The position numbers and the translations under genes were made by a program. Of a stretch of 64,000 bases of DNA, positions 1 to 9,524 are shown piece by piece. Each line of letters opens with the position of its first letter. Within the stretch, counting starts at the first letter, position 1. Source of the DNA: Aphrocallistes beatrix. Its lineage: Eukaryota; Porifera; Hexactinellida; Sceptrulophora; Aphrocallistidae. The notes under the pieces are model-generated. The model was not told the origin of the DNA. It saw only the letters and a list, made by a program, of their open reading frames with translations, and did no database searches. The stretch covers positions 4,154,001 through 4,218,000 of the forward strand of contig OY725489.1 of the NCBI GenBank assembly GCA_963281255.1. Reading direction: 5' to 3'.

Positions 1-80
1 CAAATAAATTTGAGGACCAAATTTATTGCGCAGTCTAGCTTTAAGTGACTGATAGTAGTGCAAAATAGGGCCACGCGACA

Positions 81-422
81 TTATATCTTTTCTATTCGGT
101 AAAATCGCTTCATTCTCCAACCCGATTGATTGGGCCAGATTATGAGAGCGATTTCCGAATGTCCAGTCATACTTGGATGCCTAATAATTGTTGCATTGAA
201 AACAACATCAGACGATTCAAATGTAACGCGATTACTCTGAAAAGCATTGTTTTCAGGATCCTCCAATGTAACAACGCTACTCTGACTGAACTCGAATATT
301 TTTGATACTTTACTCTTCCTCTCAGAATCAGCCATCATTACTCTCTTTTTGGCATGAGAAAGAACTGGTGACAGCTGAGAAGAATCGAATGATATATCAT
401 CCAGCGAAAATGAATCAATCAA
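81..422 (-). CDS. Unrecognised 113-codon ORF downstream of the Helitron helicase
   Basis: This frame starts seven bases after the helicase stop and runs towards the expected 3' end of the Helitron. It is serine-rich at the start and has a mixed hydrophobic C-terminal half (FNATIIRHPSM..EIALIIWPNQ). I recognise no domain. It may be a cargo ORF of the element, a decayed accessory domain, or a chance frame. There is no support beyond position and length. Confidence 0.3.
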   Translation of the reverse strand: MIDSFSLDDISFDSSQLSPVLSHAKKRVMMADSERKSKVSKIFEFSQSSVVTLEDPENNAFQSNRVTFESSDVVFNATIIRHPSMTGHSEIALIIWPNQSGWRMKRFYRIEKI

Positions 423-429
423 ATCCTGG

Positions 430-2118
430 CTAGATGACGAAGGCTCTCCAACGTGAGTTTAGAAAAACCTCCCGATATTCGACATTCTTAACCAATACTC
501 CTCCTCCAGTAGACTGTTGTCCTCCACAAACCATGATCTTCAAACCGCTAGGATTCTGAACGCGACTAAGAGCCACATAGAGTTGACCATGGCTGAATAT
601 GGCTTCAGGGGAAGGGAGGAAAATACCAACAGTCTCTAAACTCTGACCTTGGCCCTTATTTATTGTGATACAGAAAGCAGGACGTACTGGGAACTGTCTT
701 CGCTTTAAGATAAAGGGAAGGCCAGAATCTGAGGGAGTAAGTAGTGGAATGCGAGGAATGAATACTCGAGTCCCCGCATGGATACCTGTGGCAATCTCTG
801 CGTCTATAAGACGTTTAGTAAACGATCTTACAGTCAAGCGAGTGCCATTACACAAACCCTGAGCAGAATCAAGATTCCGCAGGAGAATGATAGATGCAAA
901 CTCTTTAAGCTTCAGACGATGAGGGGGCATACCATTAGGATTTAGAGAGTTCAAGAACTCCGTGGGGTATATGGCAGCCTGCGTATCATCAACTGAATCT
1001 GCACTTAAAAATGTTTGATCATCTCCAGGTATCTGTCGCATAACGTAATCGTTTATGGCATCTACTGTCTCATTCTTTGGAGACATTAAGATGCGGCTAC
1101 CGTTAACAATGTCACCATAGACAGAAGAAACCAAATCAGAAATATCATTTCCAGGGACAACAAACTTGTCGTCGATGTGAATCATGTGATCCTCATCTTC
1201 GAGTTCAGTGCCCTCTCCAACCCTCAATAAGAAGTTGGAGAACTCACTCACTTCAAGTGAGTCCTGAGAAGATAATATCCGTAGGCGCATATTAATAGTC
1301 AAATTTAAAACCTTAACATAACGCCAGAGAGATGATCTGTTGAGACATGCAGAAACAACATCACCTCTGGTTCCTCGTCTAATTACAGGCAGAATCTGAC
1401 GGAAATCACCTCCAAATACCATAACCTTGCCGCCAAATGGTAGATCGCAAGAGCACAGGTCTCTCAGAGTTCGATCCATGCATTCAGCAACATGCTTATG
1501 AGACATTGGAGCCTCATCCCAGACCAATAAACTTGCACGCTGGATGAGACGGGCAAGCACACTCTGCTTAGTAATGCTACACGCAGAATGTGCATTGGTC
1601 GAGAGAGGAACTTTCATTCTCGAATGTACAGTCCTGCCACCATTTAGGAGCGCCGCAATCCCCGAAGAAGCCATCGCGAGGGCAATCTCTCTCCTAGAAC
1701 GGACCTTGGCTAACAGTGTATTGTAAACGAACGTTTTACCTGTACCGCCAGGTCCGTCCACGAAGAACAACTTAGGATAGACCGCGGAATCATCAATAGC
1801 CTTCATCACAATGTTGAAAACAATCAGTTGGTCTGCATTGAGCATTGGCAGATTGACACGCACCATTTCCAACTGATCACTAAAACAATAATCAAGTTCA
1901 TTCTGTATGATTCTGGGTTCTTCGTACGGATTACGCATATGCTTAGGGATAGGCATACCTGGGTAATCCTCTAAAGACTTTCCATGCCTCTGTAAGCGAT
2001 TCTCAATATCCAACAATGCACAGTTTAAAATGTGCTCATCCAATTGGACGTCAAGAACTACTCGCTTAGCACGACACAGAAAGTCCTCAGATAAAGAGGC
2101 CTGATGTGGTGTTCCCAA
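430..2118 (-). pseudogene. Helitron Pif1-like DNA helicase domain
   Basis: This 562-codon frame is a superfamily 1B helicase. Walker A GPGGTGKT is at residues 122-129 and Walker B WDEAP at about 200-204, followed by VFGGDFRQILPV. The C-terminal motif with INKGQGQSLETVGIFL and QLYVALSRV completes the set. In Helitrons it is fused to the HUH domain and unwinds DNA during transposition. The first about 12 residues before SEDFL are out-of-frame read-in, since the true chain comes from the Rep frame. The helicase itself shows no internal stop, so this is the best-preserved part of the element. The end (YREVFLNSRWRAFVI) looks native. Confidence 0.9.
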
Positions 2119-3359
2119 AGGGCTAAGGGATCAGTTGGGGCACTAAATAGGAGGATCGTGACAAAGAGCTGGCGCATCTGTGGGGGCATCACAGAAACAG
2201 CCGCTTCTGCCAAACACTGATCTAACTCTGTGTCATCTTCCAACAATCCAAGTCTGCGCGCGGCCTCCTTAAAGCTTTCACAGACAGTACCATCAGCGAG
2301 AGTACGGATGTCCTGAAAACTCGTACATCCTGTGACATGGTTGAGGAGCATTCTTAGATAAAAACGCTCCCCTTCACCGGGATGAGCTGCATACATGCGA
2401 CCTATCATGGTGCCATGCCCCTTCACTCTCAACTTCCATTCGCGCTTCGATTTATCCCATACAAACTCATCGGGGAAATTAGTATATGTAACCTCCCTAG
2501 CGCAATGGAATTCCTGGTTTGCAACAAACCATCCAGGCAAAGTGGTGTGCCTTTGTCGGCTCAACACATCATCAAGCTCAGCCTGCTCTGGGAAATAAAC
2601 TGGCTGCTGATTCTCAAGATGCAGAGCTAATCTCAACACATGTGGCAGATTCGCGTGGTGCTCATACGCAAAGATACGATAGCACGCTTCAGTGGCAGAC
2701 ACATACCGGGCATCTAAGTAAGTCGATATTTCATCAACGCACTTTTTCTTTCCGGCAGCCTCTGCCTCCTCACCAGCTGACTTAAATTCTACAATAGCTC
2801 GGTCGTGTCCTTTGTACACGTATTTGTATAGATATTTAACTGCACTCACTGTACTACAGATTTCTACGTTAATATGAGCATTAAACTTCAACAATAAAAA
2901 TGGATTGTAGGGTACAACCCATCTATTATCCAAGCGTGCCCCACCCACATTAACAGCACGGTCGTCGTTTCTACGACGATACAATGGGTAGCCATCTTCA
3001 GACGTTGTAGTAACTGCTGAAAATGCCTTTAGGAATCTCTTAGAGCATTTCCCGTCTTTTAAACAGGGAGCGCTCTTATTGGCTACACCACATGCACCGT
3101 ACATCATACAGCGTTTAACGATAGCGTGCAGTCGAGGTTGGAGAATCGGGTCAGGGAGCTTAGCACACACAATTCTATCATACTCACACGGTTCCCTGGG
3201 CTTATCATGATCCGATAGAATAATCAGAATGTGCGCGTGAGGAATACCTCTCTTTTGGAATTCAATAGTATAAACATGAGCAAGAGGTTTGCCCAATATG
3301 TGTTTATTCATAAGATCCGAAATCAATTCTCTCAACTTCAATCTAAAGACTCTAACCAC
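2058..3359 (-). pseudogene. Helitron HUH endonuclease (Rep) domain
   Basis: This carries the rolling-circle nickase core. The metal-binding HUH motif appears as GIPHAH at residues 38-43 of this frame, and a tyrosine-rich motif KYLYKYVYKG at about 175-184 sits where the catalytic tyrosines are expected. In the family these tyrosines nick the donor strand and hold the 5' phosphate. The chain is open upstream of the first ATG back to the TAG at 3417, so 3359 is only a convenient start. The C-terminus (PLALWEHHIR) shifts out of frame near 2100; homology resumes in the helicase frame at ASLSEDFL. Confidence 0.88.
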
Positions 3360-3416
3360 TAAATCAGGGCGTTCAGACGCTTTCTGATCTAATATGAGAG
3401 CGGACGTAATCTCCTC

Positions 3417-4019
3417 CTATTGCAGATTACATGTAAATGTAATGAAATAGTCTGGCTTACCATATTTCCTGACTATACTCATTGCATCCTGGTACAGCTC
3501 GAACATCTGCCGAGGAGAGCCAGTATAGGAGGAGGGAAGCACTATCTTACGTCCCAACTCTCTGGAGTCTACGTCACCCGCAGCGACTGCATCAGCCAAT
3601 CCACAGTAAAGATCCACACGAATCTTCTTCTGATTGGTCCTGATGTAGTTCAGACGCTGCTGCTCTATCTTGGCGTATACATCCACAGCATACTGATGGA
3701 AAAGTCTACCGCTCAGGTGTAGAGGACTCAAGCGGCTCCGTACCATCAGTCGGTATGCATAATACTCCATAGCGGTGACATTTCCTCTCCCTTTCGAGTG
3801 AGGAATGTTGAGATGCCAGCCGTCAACACCTAGCGGGAATAGTAGGACATAGTGCAGTGTATCGTACGCACGGTGAGTCTCTGTAATGTGCTGAAGACCG
3901 CCCTTCCGCGCGTACAGCACTATATCCCTGCTGGCGACCTCTTCTCCATAACCGTCATTCGGGAGAATGACAGCTATTTCCTGAGCAGTGGGAGCGTTAT
4001 AACGTCGAGAATCTGGCAC
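3417..4019 (-). pseudogene. Helitron-like N domain segment
   Basis: This 200-codon frame holds the stretch leading to the Helitron initiator, with the recognisable phrases NAPTAQEIAVILPNDGYGE, LLFPLGVDGWH and PDYFITFTCN. The real coding frame starts after an indel near 4015, so the apparent ATG is not a true start. It ends at a TAG (3417-3419) where Helitrons normally carry tryptophan after the 'FTCNP.W' motif. The frame then stays open into the next segment without a shift, so the break is a simple nonsense change, probably TGG to TAG. Confidence 0.85.
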
Positions 4020-5575
4020 CCGTCTGCTTTGATCACCATTCTCACGTCAGCTCCCCCCTGCTCTCGCATCAGATCTAGTCCCTGTCTAAAAAATGCCAGA
4101 TAAGGATTAACCTCATGCAGCATGTGCTGCAATCCTTTTAGCTCAGGGAGCGCAGCATCTCCAAGATGGCGCTGACGGTTCGCCACTTCGGCATCAGCGG
4201 TTCCGTCATGAATGTAGATCTGTGCGAATGCGGGTGCCTCGCCTTCGTTAGGCATCAACCGTCCGATACGATGGTACATCACTCCGTGTATACGAAATGT
4301 GTACACTCCCCGCTTAGCATTAGCCAGACCCTTATCGAGGTTCGCTCCAAGAGAAGCGAATGCAAGAGCGTTGTTGTATGCTCTGATCTGTTCTCTAAAC
4401 GCTCTTCCCCGCGGGTCTGTAGCCGTTAGCAGGTGCATCAACAGTTCAGGGTGCGGAGCCACAGGAAGTAGAACAACTTTGCCCTCCCCACAACATAAGG
4501 AGAACTTATAACAGGATTTAGTACTACCTGAGAGCTTCTCACCCGCCCAGAATTTTGCCTGACATACGGAGCAGCTGTATGTCATACTGCCACCTGAATG
4601 CTCGTCGACAATACTATCAGGAACTTCGGTGGCAATAATTGACCTAGCAAAATTATGGACAATGCGAGATTTAACTCTCTTAGCATACAACTTAGCCTGG
4701 TGCTTCAGACGTGAGCTGGCTTGCTCTTCCGTCTCACAGGCTATCTTCCAGGCTTGTAGATCCCTCTGGTCTAGGAGACGAACTTTGCGAGCGTCCTCCG
4801 TCTCACTGTCCAAGCGGGAAGCCTGACGATCCCGCAAATCTAGGAGGCGAACTTGGCGGACCTCGTCCGTCACACTGTCATACCGGGATGTCTGACGATC
4901 CCGCAGGTCCAGGAGACGAACTTCGCGAGCGTCCTCCGTCTCACTGTCTAAGCGGGATGTCTGACATTCCCGCAAATCTAGGAGGCGAACTTGGCGGGCC
5001 TCCTCCGTCTCACTGTCTAAGCGGGATGTCTGACGATCCCGCAAATCTAGGAGGCGAACTTGGCGGGCCTCCTCCGTCTCACTGTCTAAGCGGGAAGCCT
5101 GACGATCCCACAAATCTAGGAGGCGAACTTGGCGGGCCTCGTCCGTCTCACTGTCATACCGGGATGTCTGACGATCCCGCAGGTCCAGGAGACGAACTTC
5201 GCGAGCGTCCTCCGTCTCACTGTCTAAGCGGGAAGCCTGACGCTGACTCAGATCAAGGCAGCGTGCAACTCTCTTCGTCGGAGTCTCAGTTCGCAACCGG
5301 GAACCCTGCCGTTCAACCAAATCTCTCAGGCGGGCTCTTCTCCCGGTAGGCGTCTCTTTTTTCAAGTGAAGTCGAGTGCGATCTCGCATTTCTCGAAGAC
5401 GCCTCCCTTTGGACTTGGGGGTTAGGACTCTCAAACGCAGCATATTCCGTTCACAGCCATGTTGCTGGCGAAGGAGTTGCTCTTGAGGAGTTTCTTTGTC
5501 TCGAACTTTCCTCATTCTCTCAGCTGTAGTGCCACTTTTATGGGTTTGGCGCCCACGTTTACTCAATTTAGGCAT
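3974..5575 (-). pseudogene. Helitron protein, N-terminal repeat region and start of Helitron-like N domain
   Basis: This 533-codon frame begins with a lysine/arginine-rich segment. It then runs through about seven to eight near-perfect 23-residue repeats of the type RLLDLRDRQ..RLDSETEEARQV, preceded by more degenerate repeats with a 'TPT' motif. The repeats are highly charged and probably form a helical, nucleic-acid-binding or self-associating arm; that function is inferred. After about residue 300 the sequence becomes the conserved Helitron region, with a cysteine pair (CSVC) and the phrase YTFRIHGVMYHRIG. The frame fails at its C-terminus, where homology continues in the next frame from about 4019, implying a one-base indel near 4005-4020. 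The ATG at 5573-5575 is the first in the frame. Confidence 0.85.
4751..5265 (-). repeat. 69-bp tandem coding repeat in the Helitron N-terminus
   Basis: About seven units of 69 bp (23 codons) lie in tandem, all in frame with the Helitron protein. Two unit types alternate, differing at RYDS versus RLDS and DRQ versus ECQ. Two pairs of units are closer to each other than to their neighbours, suggesting block duplication or conversion. Because the length is a multiple of three, copy number can change without breaking the frame. Confidence 0.85.
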
Positions 5576-5764
5576 ATTCTAATTTGGAATTCAGAAATAA
5601 TTAGGACAAAACACACCCAAAAAGTATTCGCTTATATTGAAATAGAATAGGCCTAATATGAATGGCAATAGTCATGCTATGATTACGTAATTGCTTGCGG
5701 CAAATATTTAATGTTTTAAAATTCTACAACTAAATTGGTTAATTAGTAAGCATTCGTTTGGTTG

Positions 5765-6229
5765 CAAATGCGTGGTTGGTGGACACAAAGTGTCCGAAGA
5801 AGGCACGCTTTGACGCCTGGGATCACAATGATTAATTATAAGGTAGATAACATCTCTAAATATGTCTGTCTTACTGTTAAAATCAATATCGTCGAAAAAT
5901 CAGCAAATTTATCAATTTTTAAAATTTTGATGAGTAATGATGACGTCATAACAAAGTGATGAGTCATCATTTTTTGATGATAGTTGCATCATATGTGAGG
6001 TATGTTAGTATACATATTCTATTAAAATTTCAGCCTTCTATCTCCTATAATGGCTGAGTTATGCTCGAATTACTGTATTGCTTAACTTTTAAAAATGTGA
6101 CAATGACGTCATAATTCCATGATGAGTCGACATTTTCGTCTGAGCTCAGAACTTACTGGAGCCATAGCCAAAAGACTCCCACATGCCAAAAATCAGCTTT
6201 CTGCGCCTGGCAGTTTCTTCAATCAATTC
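5765..6229 (+). repeat. F1 compound repeat, copy 1 (right end lost in gap)
   Basis: This copy has the F1 body: a degraded GC-rich hairpin module (GGACACAAAGTGTCC), a pair of TGACGTCA octamers, and the conserved terminal block ending CTTCAATCAATTC. The N gap begins exactly where other copies have a TA microsatellite. The left inverted end is missing or too decayed to see. Confidence 0.85.
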
Positions 6230-6429
6230 NNNNNNNNNNNNNNNNNNNNNNNNNNNNNNNNNNNNNNNNNNNNNNNNNNNNNNNNNNNNNNNNNNNNNNN
6301 NNNNNNNNNNNNNNNNNNNNNNNNNNNNNNNNNNNNNNNNNNNNNNNNNNNNNNNNNNNNNNNNNNNNNNNNNNNNNNNNNNNNNNNNNNNNNNNNNNNN
6401 NNNNNNNNNNNNNNNNNNNNNNNNNNNNN
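6230..6429. other. Assembly gap of 200 N
   Basis: Exactly 200 unknown bases, a conventional placeholder length. It coincides with the TA microsatellite of an F1 repeat on the left and interrupts a mariner transposase relic on the right. Confidence 0.99.
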
Positions 6430-7442
6430 CACTTGAATGCGACTTTGTACAACCATTTGTCTCCAAGATGAACCAGATTGAGAAGTCCATTGGATTCAAA
6501 TCTGGGCTTGATGAAGGCCATTCCTCCTTGCTAATGAAATCCGAAACATTTTGCGCAAACAATTTTGGGAGACATTTGATGTTGTTGGAATAAAAATGGC
6601 ACTTTGTTGAACATCGTTTTGCTCTCTTTCACCACAAGATCGAGAATCAACTGTTGATAAGTTGAAGAATTTATTTTGACCCCAGGTGGGACAAAAATCA
6701 ATGGAGTGCGGCCTTTTGCTGATATTCCGGCCCAAACCATCACTGACTGTGGTTTCTGAGTCCGCTTGACATAAAGATGCTTTTCACTGATGCTCGAATA
6801 CGTGAGTGCTAATATACGATCATTCTGCTTGTTGATCGCTTCCTCTATGGTGAATAATTTCTCGTCAGAAAATACGATCTGGTCAACAGGTTGAGTTGCG
6901 AGTCGGGCAAGCAGGCCCTTGCTTCTGGTCAGTCGCTTTTCTATAATTCTCTCCGAAAGGAAATGAACTGTCCTTCTTTTAGGTTTTGCATCGATTTTGA
7001 GTTATCGTAATTTTGAGTAATTTTGAGTAATGGATCGATGAAGTAATTTTGAGTAATGGATCGATTCTATTCATCACAATTTTCTTCAGCCTTAGAGTTC
7101 TTACTGACTTGGGTCGACCGTTTCTTGGCATATCATTTATGTCCCCAGTCTTATTGTAACGTTGGATATTGCGATAAACAATTTCACTCCTTGATTTACA
7201 AATCTGGAGCATTTTCAAAATCTCCCCTGGCCTTTTTCCTTTAGAAAATAATTTAATTATTACTGCCCTTTCTCGATCCATGCTAAAAATTTTTTATTTC
7301 AATCTAATATGCAGTAAAAGTGAAATTGAATCGTAATATAATGCTCTAATCAAGCATTATTCCAATAGAAACTAGTAAATACTCGCATATCTTACATAAT
7401 GGTAAGTTTTAAATTATGGGTCGAAACTTATTGGTCACCCTG
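6430..7442 (-). mobile_element. Tc1/mariner-type transposon relic, 3' part lost in gap
   Basis: Minus-strand frames at 7281-6979 and 6743-6430 give parts of a Tc1/mariner transposase. These are an N-terminal helix-turn-helix region (GKRPGEILKMLQI; a 'NGRPKSVRT' hinge), the first catalytic region around VFSDEKLFTIE, VMVWAGISAKGRTPLIF, and WPSSSPDLNPMD with the last catalytic Asp. The middle is frameshifted, and a small triplication of TAATTTTGAGTAATGGATCG (7008-7064) disrupts the hinge. The 5' inverted end reads CAGGGTGACCAATAAGTTTC on the minus strand, ending at 7442, next to a TA at 7443-7444. The opposite end is hidden by the gap. Confidence 0.8.
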
Positions 7443-8250
7443 TAATGTAAACAAAAGCAAACAAATAATTTATCCTATTGATCTGAAAATATGATATTCG
7501 AAATCTACAACCAAAAAAACCCCAAGTCACCCGTTGGAAGCTAGTCTCTAGCCTATTTTTGTAATTTGTTTACTATATGTATCTACACTGCATGAACAAA
7601 AGTATTCGTACACTCCATACTTTCCCATACAAATAGTTATTATACTGATTTATTTAGCGAGTCAAGGTATTTAATTGGTAAGAGATACGCTTCAATTAAT
7701 TTCAAATTCGAATTCTCCATATTCGAATTACTCATTTTATGATCTTCCACTCGATAAATCTCCCACAAGGTTAAAAATTCTCAGACTGTGACTTATGCCA
7801 TCATATACAATGGTGATAACTCGTGATATGTGCCATAGGGTAGCAAATGCCGAAAATACTTAATTTTGAATAAGAGTAATTAAGTTAGAAGCTTAAAACG
7901 TGAGTAATTTGAATGTAGAGAATTCAAATTTGAAGTCAAATTAAGTGTATCTCTTTCCAATTAAATACCTTGACTCGCTAAATATAACAGTATTATAACT
8001 ATTTGTATAGGGAATTATGGGGTGTACGAATACTTTTGTCCAGGCAGTGTATTGTAAACAAAAGTAAACAAATGATTCATCATATGTATCAATCTGAAAA
8101 TATGATATTCGAAATCTACACCCCTAAAAACCCCTTGTCAACCGTTGGAAGCTACTCTCTAGCATAATTTTCAAAATTCGTCAAATCGCAGAGTCGCCTT
8201 GCGGTCGCCTGGAGTTACTCAATCTAAACAATTTTTGAAATTTTTTCCTT
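7443..8250. repeat. F2 repeat, copy 1 (split by a MITE)
   Basis: This is the F2 body, built of about 150-bp subrepeats containing GATCTGAAAATATGATATTC, CGAAATCTACACCCC and CAACCGTTGGAAGCTAG. Close relatives lie at 31511-32153 and 54465-57862. One subrepeat is split by the TA-flanked foldback at 7586-8049. The mariner relic abuts it at 7443. Confidence 0.75.
7586..8049. mobile_element. Foldback Tc1-type MITE with TA duplication
   Basis: The ends are long inverted repeats (well over 100 bp each) starting CACTGCATGAACAAAAGTAT on the left and the complement CACTGCCTGGACAAAAGTAT on the right. TA flanks both sides (7584-7585 and 8050-8051). The uninterrupted target, TATGTATCTATTGTAAAC, is present in another F2 copy at about 54717-54734, so both the insertion and its boundaries are directly supported. 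It has no coding capacity. Confidence 0.9.
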
Positions 8251-8260
8251 TATATAGTAT

Positions 8261-8787
8261 ACAAGCGCGCTTCGCTGGCTTGCGCTGCGCAGCTAGCAGA
8301 CACTTCGTGTCCGCCAGAGGCTCCCTTCGGTCGCCTTGAAGTGACATTGGTTAATTATAAGGGAGATATCTTCTCTAAATATGTCCATCTTAGTTTTAAA
8401 AATCGATATCACTCGAAAAAACACCAAATTTGTCAATTTTTAAAATTTTGATGAGTAATGATGACGTCATAGCAAAGTGATGAGTCATCATTTTTTGATG
8501 ATAGTTGCATCATATGTGAGACGTGTTAGTATACAGATTCTATCAAAATTTCAGCCTTCTATCTCCTATAATAGCTGAGTTATACCCGAATAACTGTGTT
8601 GCTTAACTTTTAAAAATGTGACAATGACGTCATAATTCCATGATGAGGCGACATTTTCGTCTGAACTCAGAACTTACTGGAGCAATAGCCAAAAGACTCC
8701 CACATGCCAAAAATTAGCGTTCTTTGCCCGCCAGTTTCTTCAATCCATTCGTTACAGAGATATATATATATATATATATAAATAAAT
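8261..8787 (+). repeat. F1 compound repeat, copy 2
   Basis: This is a full F1 body from the GC-rich module (ACAAGCGCGCTTCGCT) to the CATTCGTTACAGAGATATAT microsatellite end. It contains TGACGTCA twice and TGAGTCA once. It is followed head-to-tail by the left inverted end of the next copy. Confidence 0.88.
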
Positions 8788-9000
8788 CCTTACTATTAAA
8801 ACTCGATTATTGTTTGTGTATATATATATATACAAGCGCGCTTCGCTTGCTTGCGCTGCGCGGCTGGCGGACACTTTGTCTCCGCCGGAGGCTCCCTTCG
8901 GTCGCCTGGGGTCACATTGGTTAATTAAAAGGGAGACAGCATCTCTTAATATGTCTGTCCTACTGTTATAATCGATATTACTCGAAAAATCACCAAATTA
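8786..9000 (+). repeat. F1 compound repeat, copy 3 (truncated)
   Basis: This begins with the F1 inverted end ATCCTTACTATTAAAACTCG, then a short TA microsatellite and the GC-rich hairpin module. It is cut off after CACCAAATTAG, about one third into the body. Confidence 0.85.
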
Positions 9001-9524
9001 GTTTTCTCAGGCGACCCACCAAGTAGAATTCAAAATTGAATACATAGCTATTACGTAATTGAACATAACTTAAATAGAATTTGAACTTTTGACTCAAGTC
9101 ATGTTCAATGACTTGTCATATAGAAACTGATACTATGTTGACTTTCGGTAAACATCCTGTGTTATGAAGTACCAATCTGCTCTCTAAATTCTGTGCAGTT
9201 CGCCCTCTGAGAACTAAAAAGAGTAGTGAGGTGTTATCTCAGCCCTAGAGCATCTATTTTACTCTCGGAGTGCCTCAGGTTATCCAGCATGATCAAGGAC
9301 CTGTGTTCGTCAGCAAGGTATTTCCTTTTTATTAGCAATTTTCTAAGATTATATTTTCTCAGATTAATTCCTTCCTGAATTAGGAATTTCAAGAATTTCA
9401 CCGAAAATTAGCAGTCAATGATCGTAGGACTGCTGCCTACCATCCACAGAGCAATGGGCTTGTTGAAGCACATTACAAAATAATCAAAACGTAAGTATAA
9501 CATATTACCAGTACAGAACAACTA

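Larger units (their letters stand above)
81..5575 (-). mobile_element. Helitron rolling-circle transposon, decayed
   Basis: Five consecutive minus-strand reading frames together give the usual Helitron protein order: a basic repeat-rich N-terminus, a Helitron-like N domain, an HUH replication initiator and a Pif1-like helicase. They are separated by two frameshifts (about 4005-4020 and 2095-2118) and one stop codon (3417-3419), so no functional protein can be made without correction. A further 113-codon ORF follows the helicase. I could not find the expected TC start upstream of 5575, and the 3' CTRR end with its hairpin may lie beyond base 1. The family call is secure; the element boundaries are unknown. 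Confidence 0.9.

Noticed and set aside
4711..5349. A 212-codon plus-strand ORF rich in Pro/Gly/Ser repeats
   Set aside because: It is the antisense shadow of the Helitron 69-bp coding repeat; the minus strand has clear homology and the plus strand none.
6119..6593. Several ORFs running through the N gap
   Set aside because: Their bodies are unknown bases; the flanks are F1 repeat and mariner relic.
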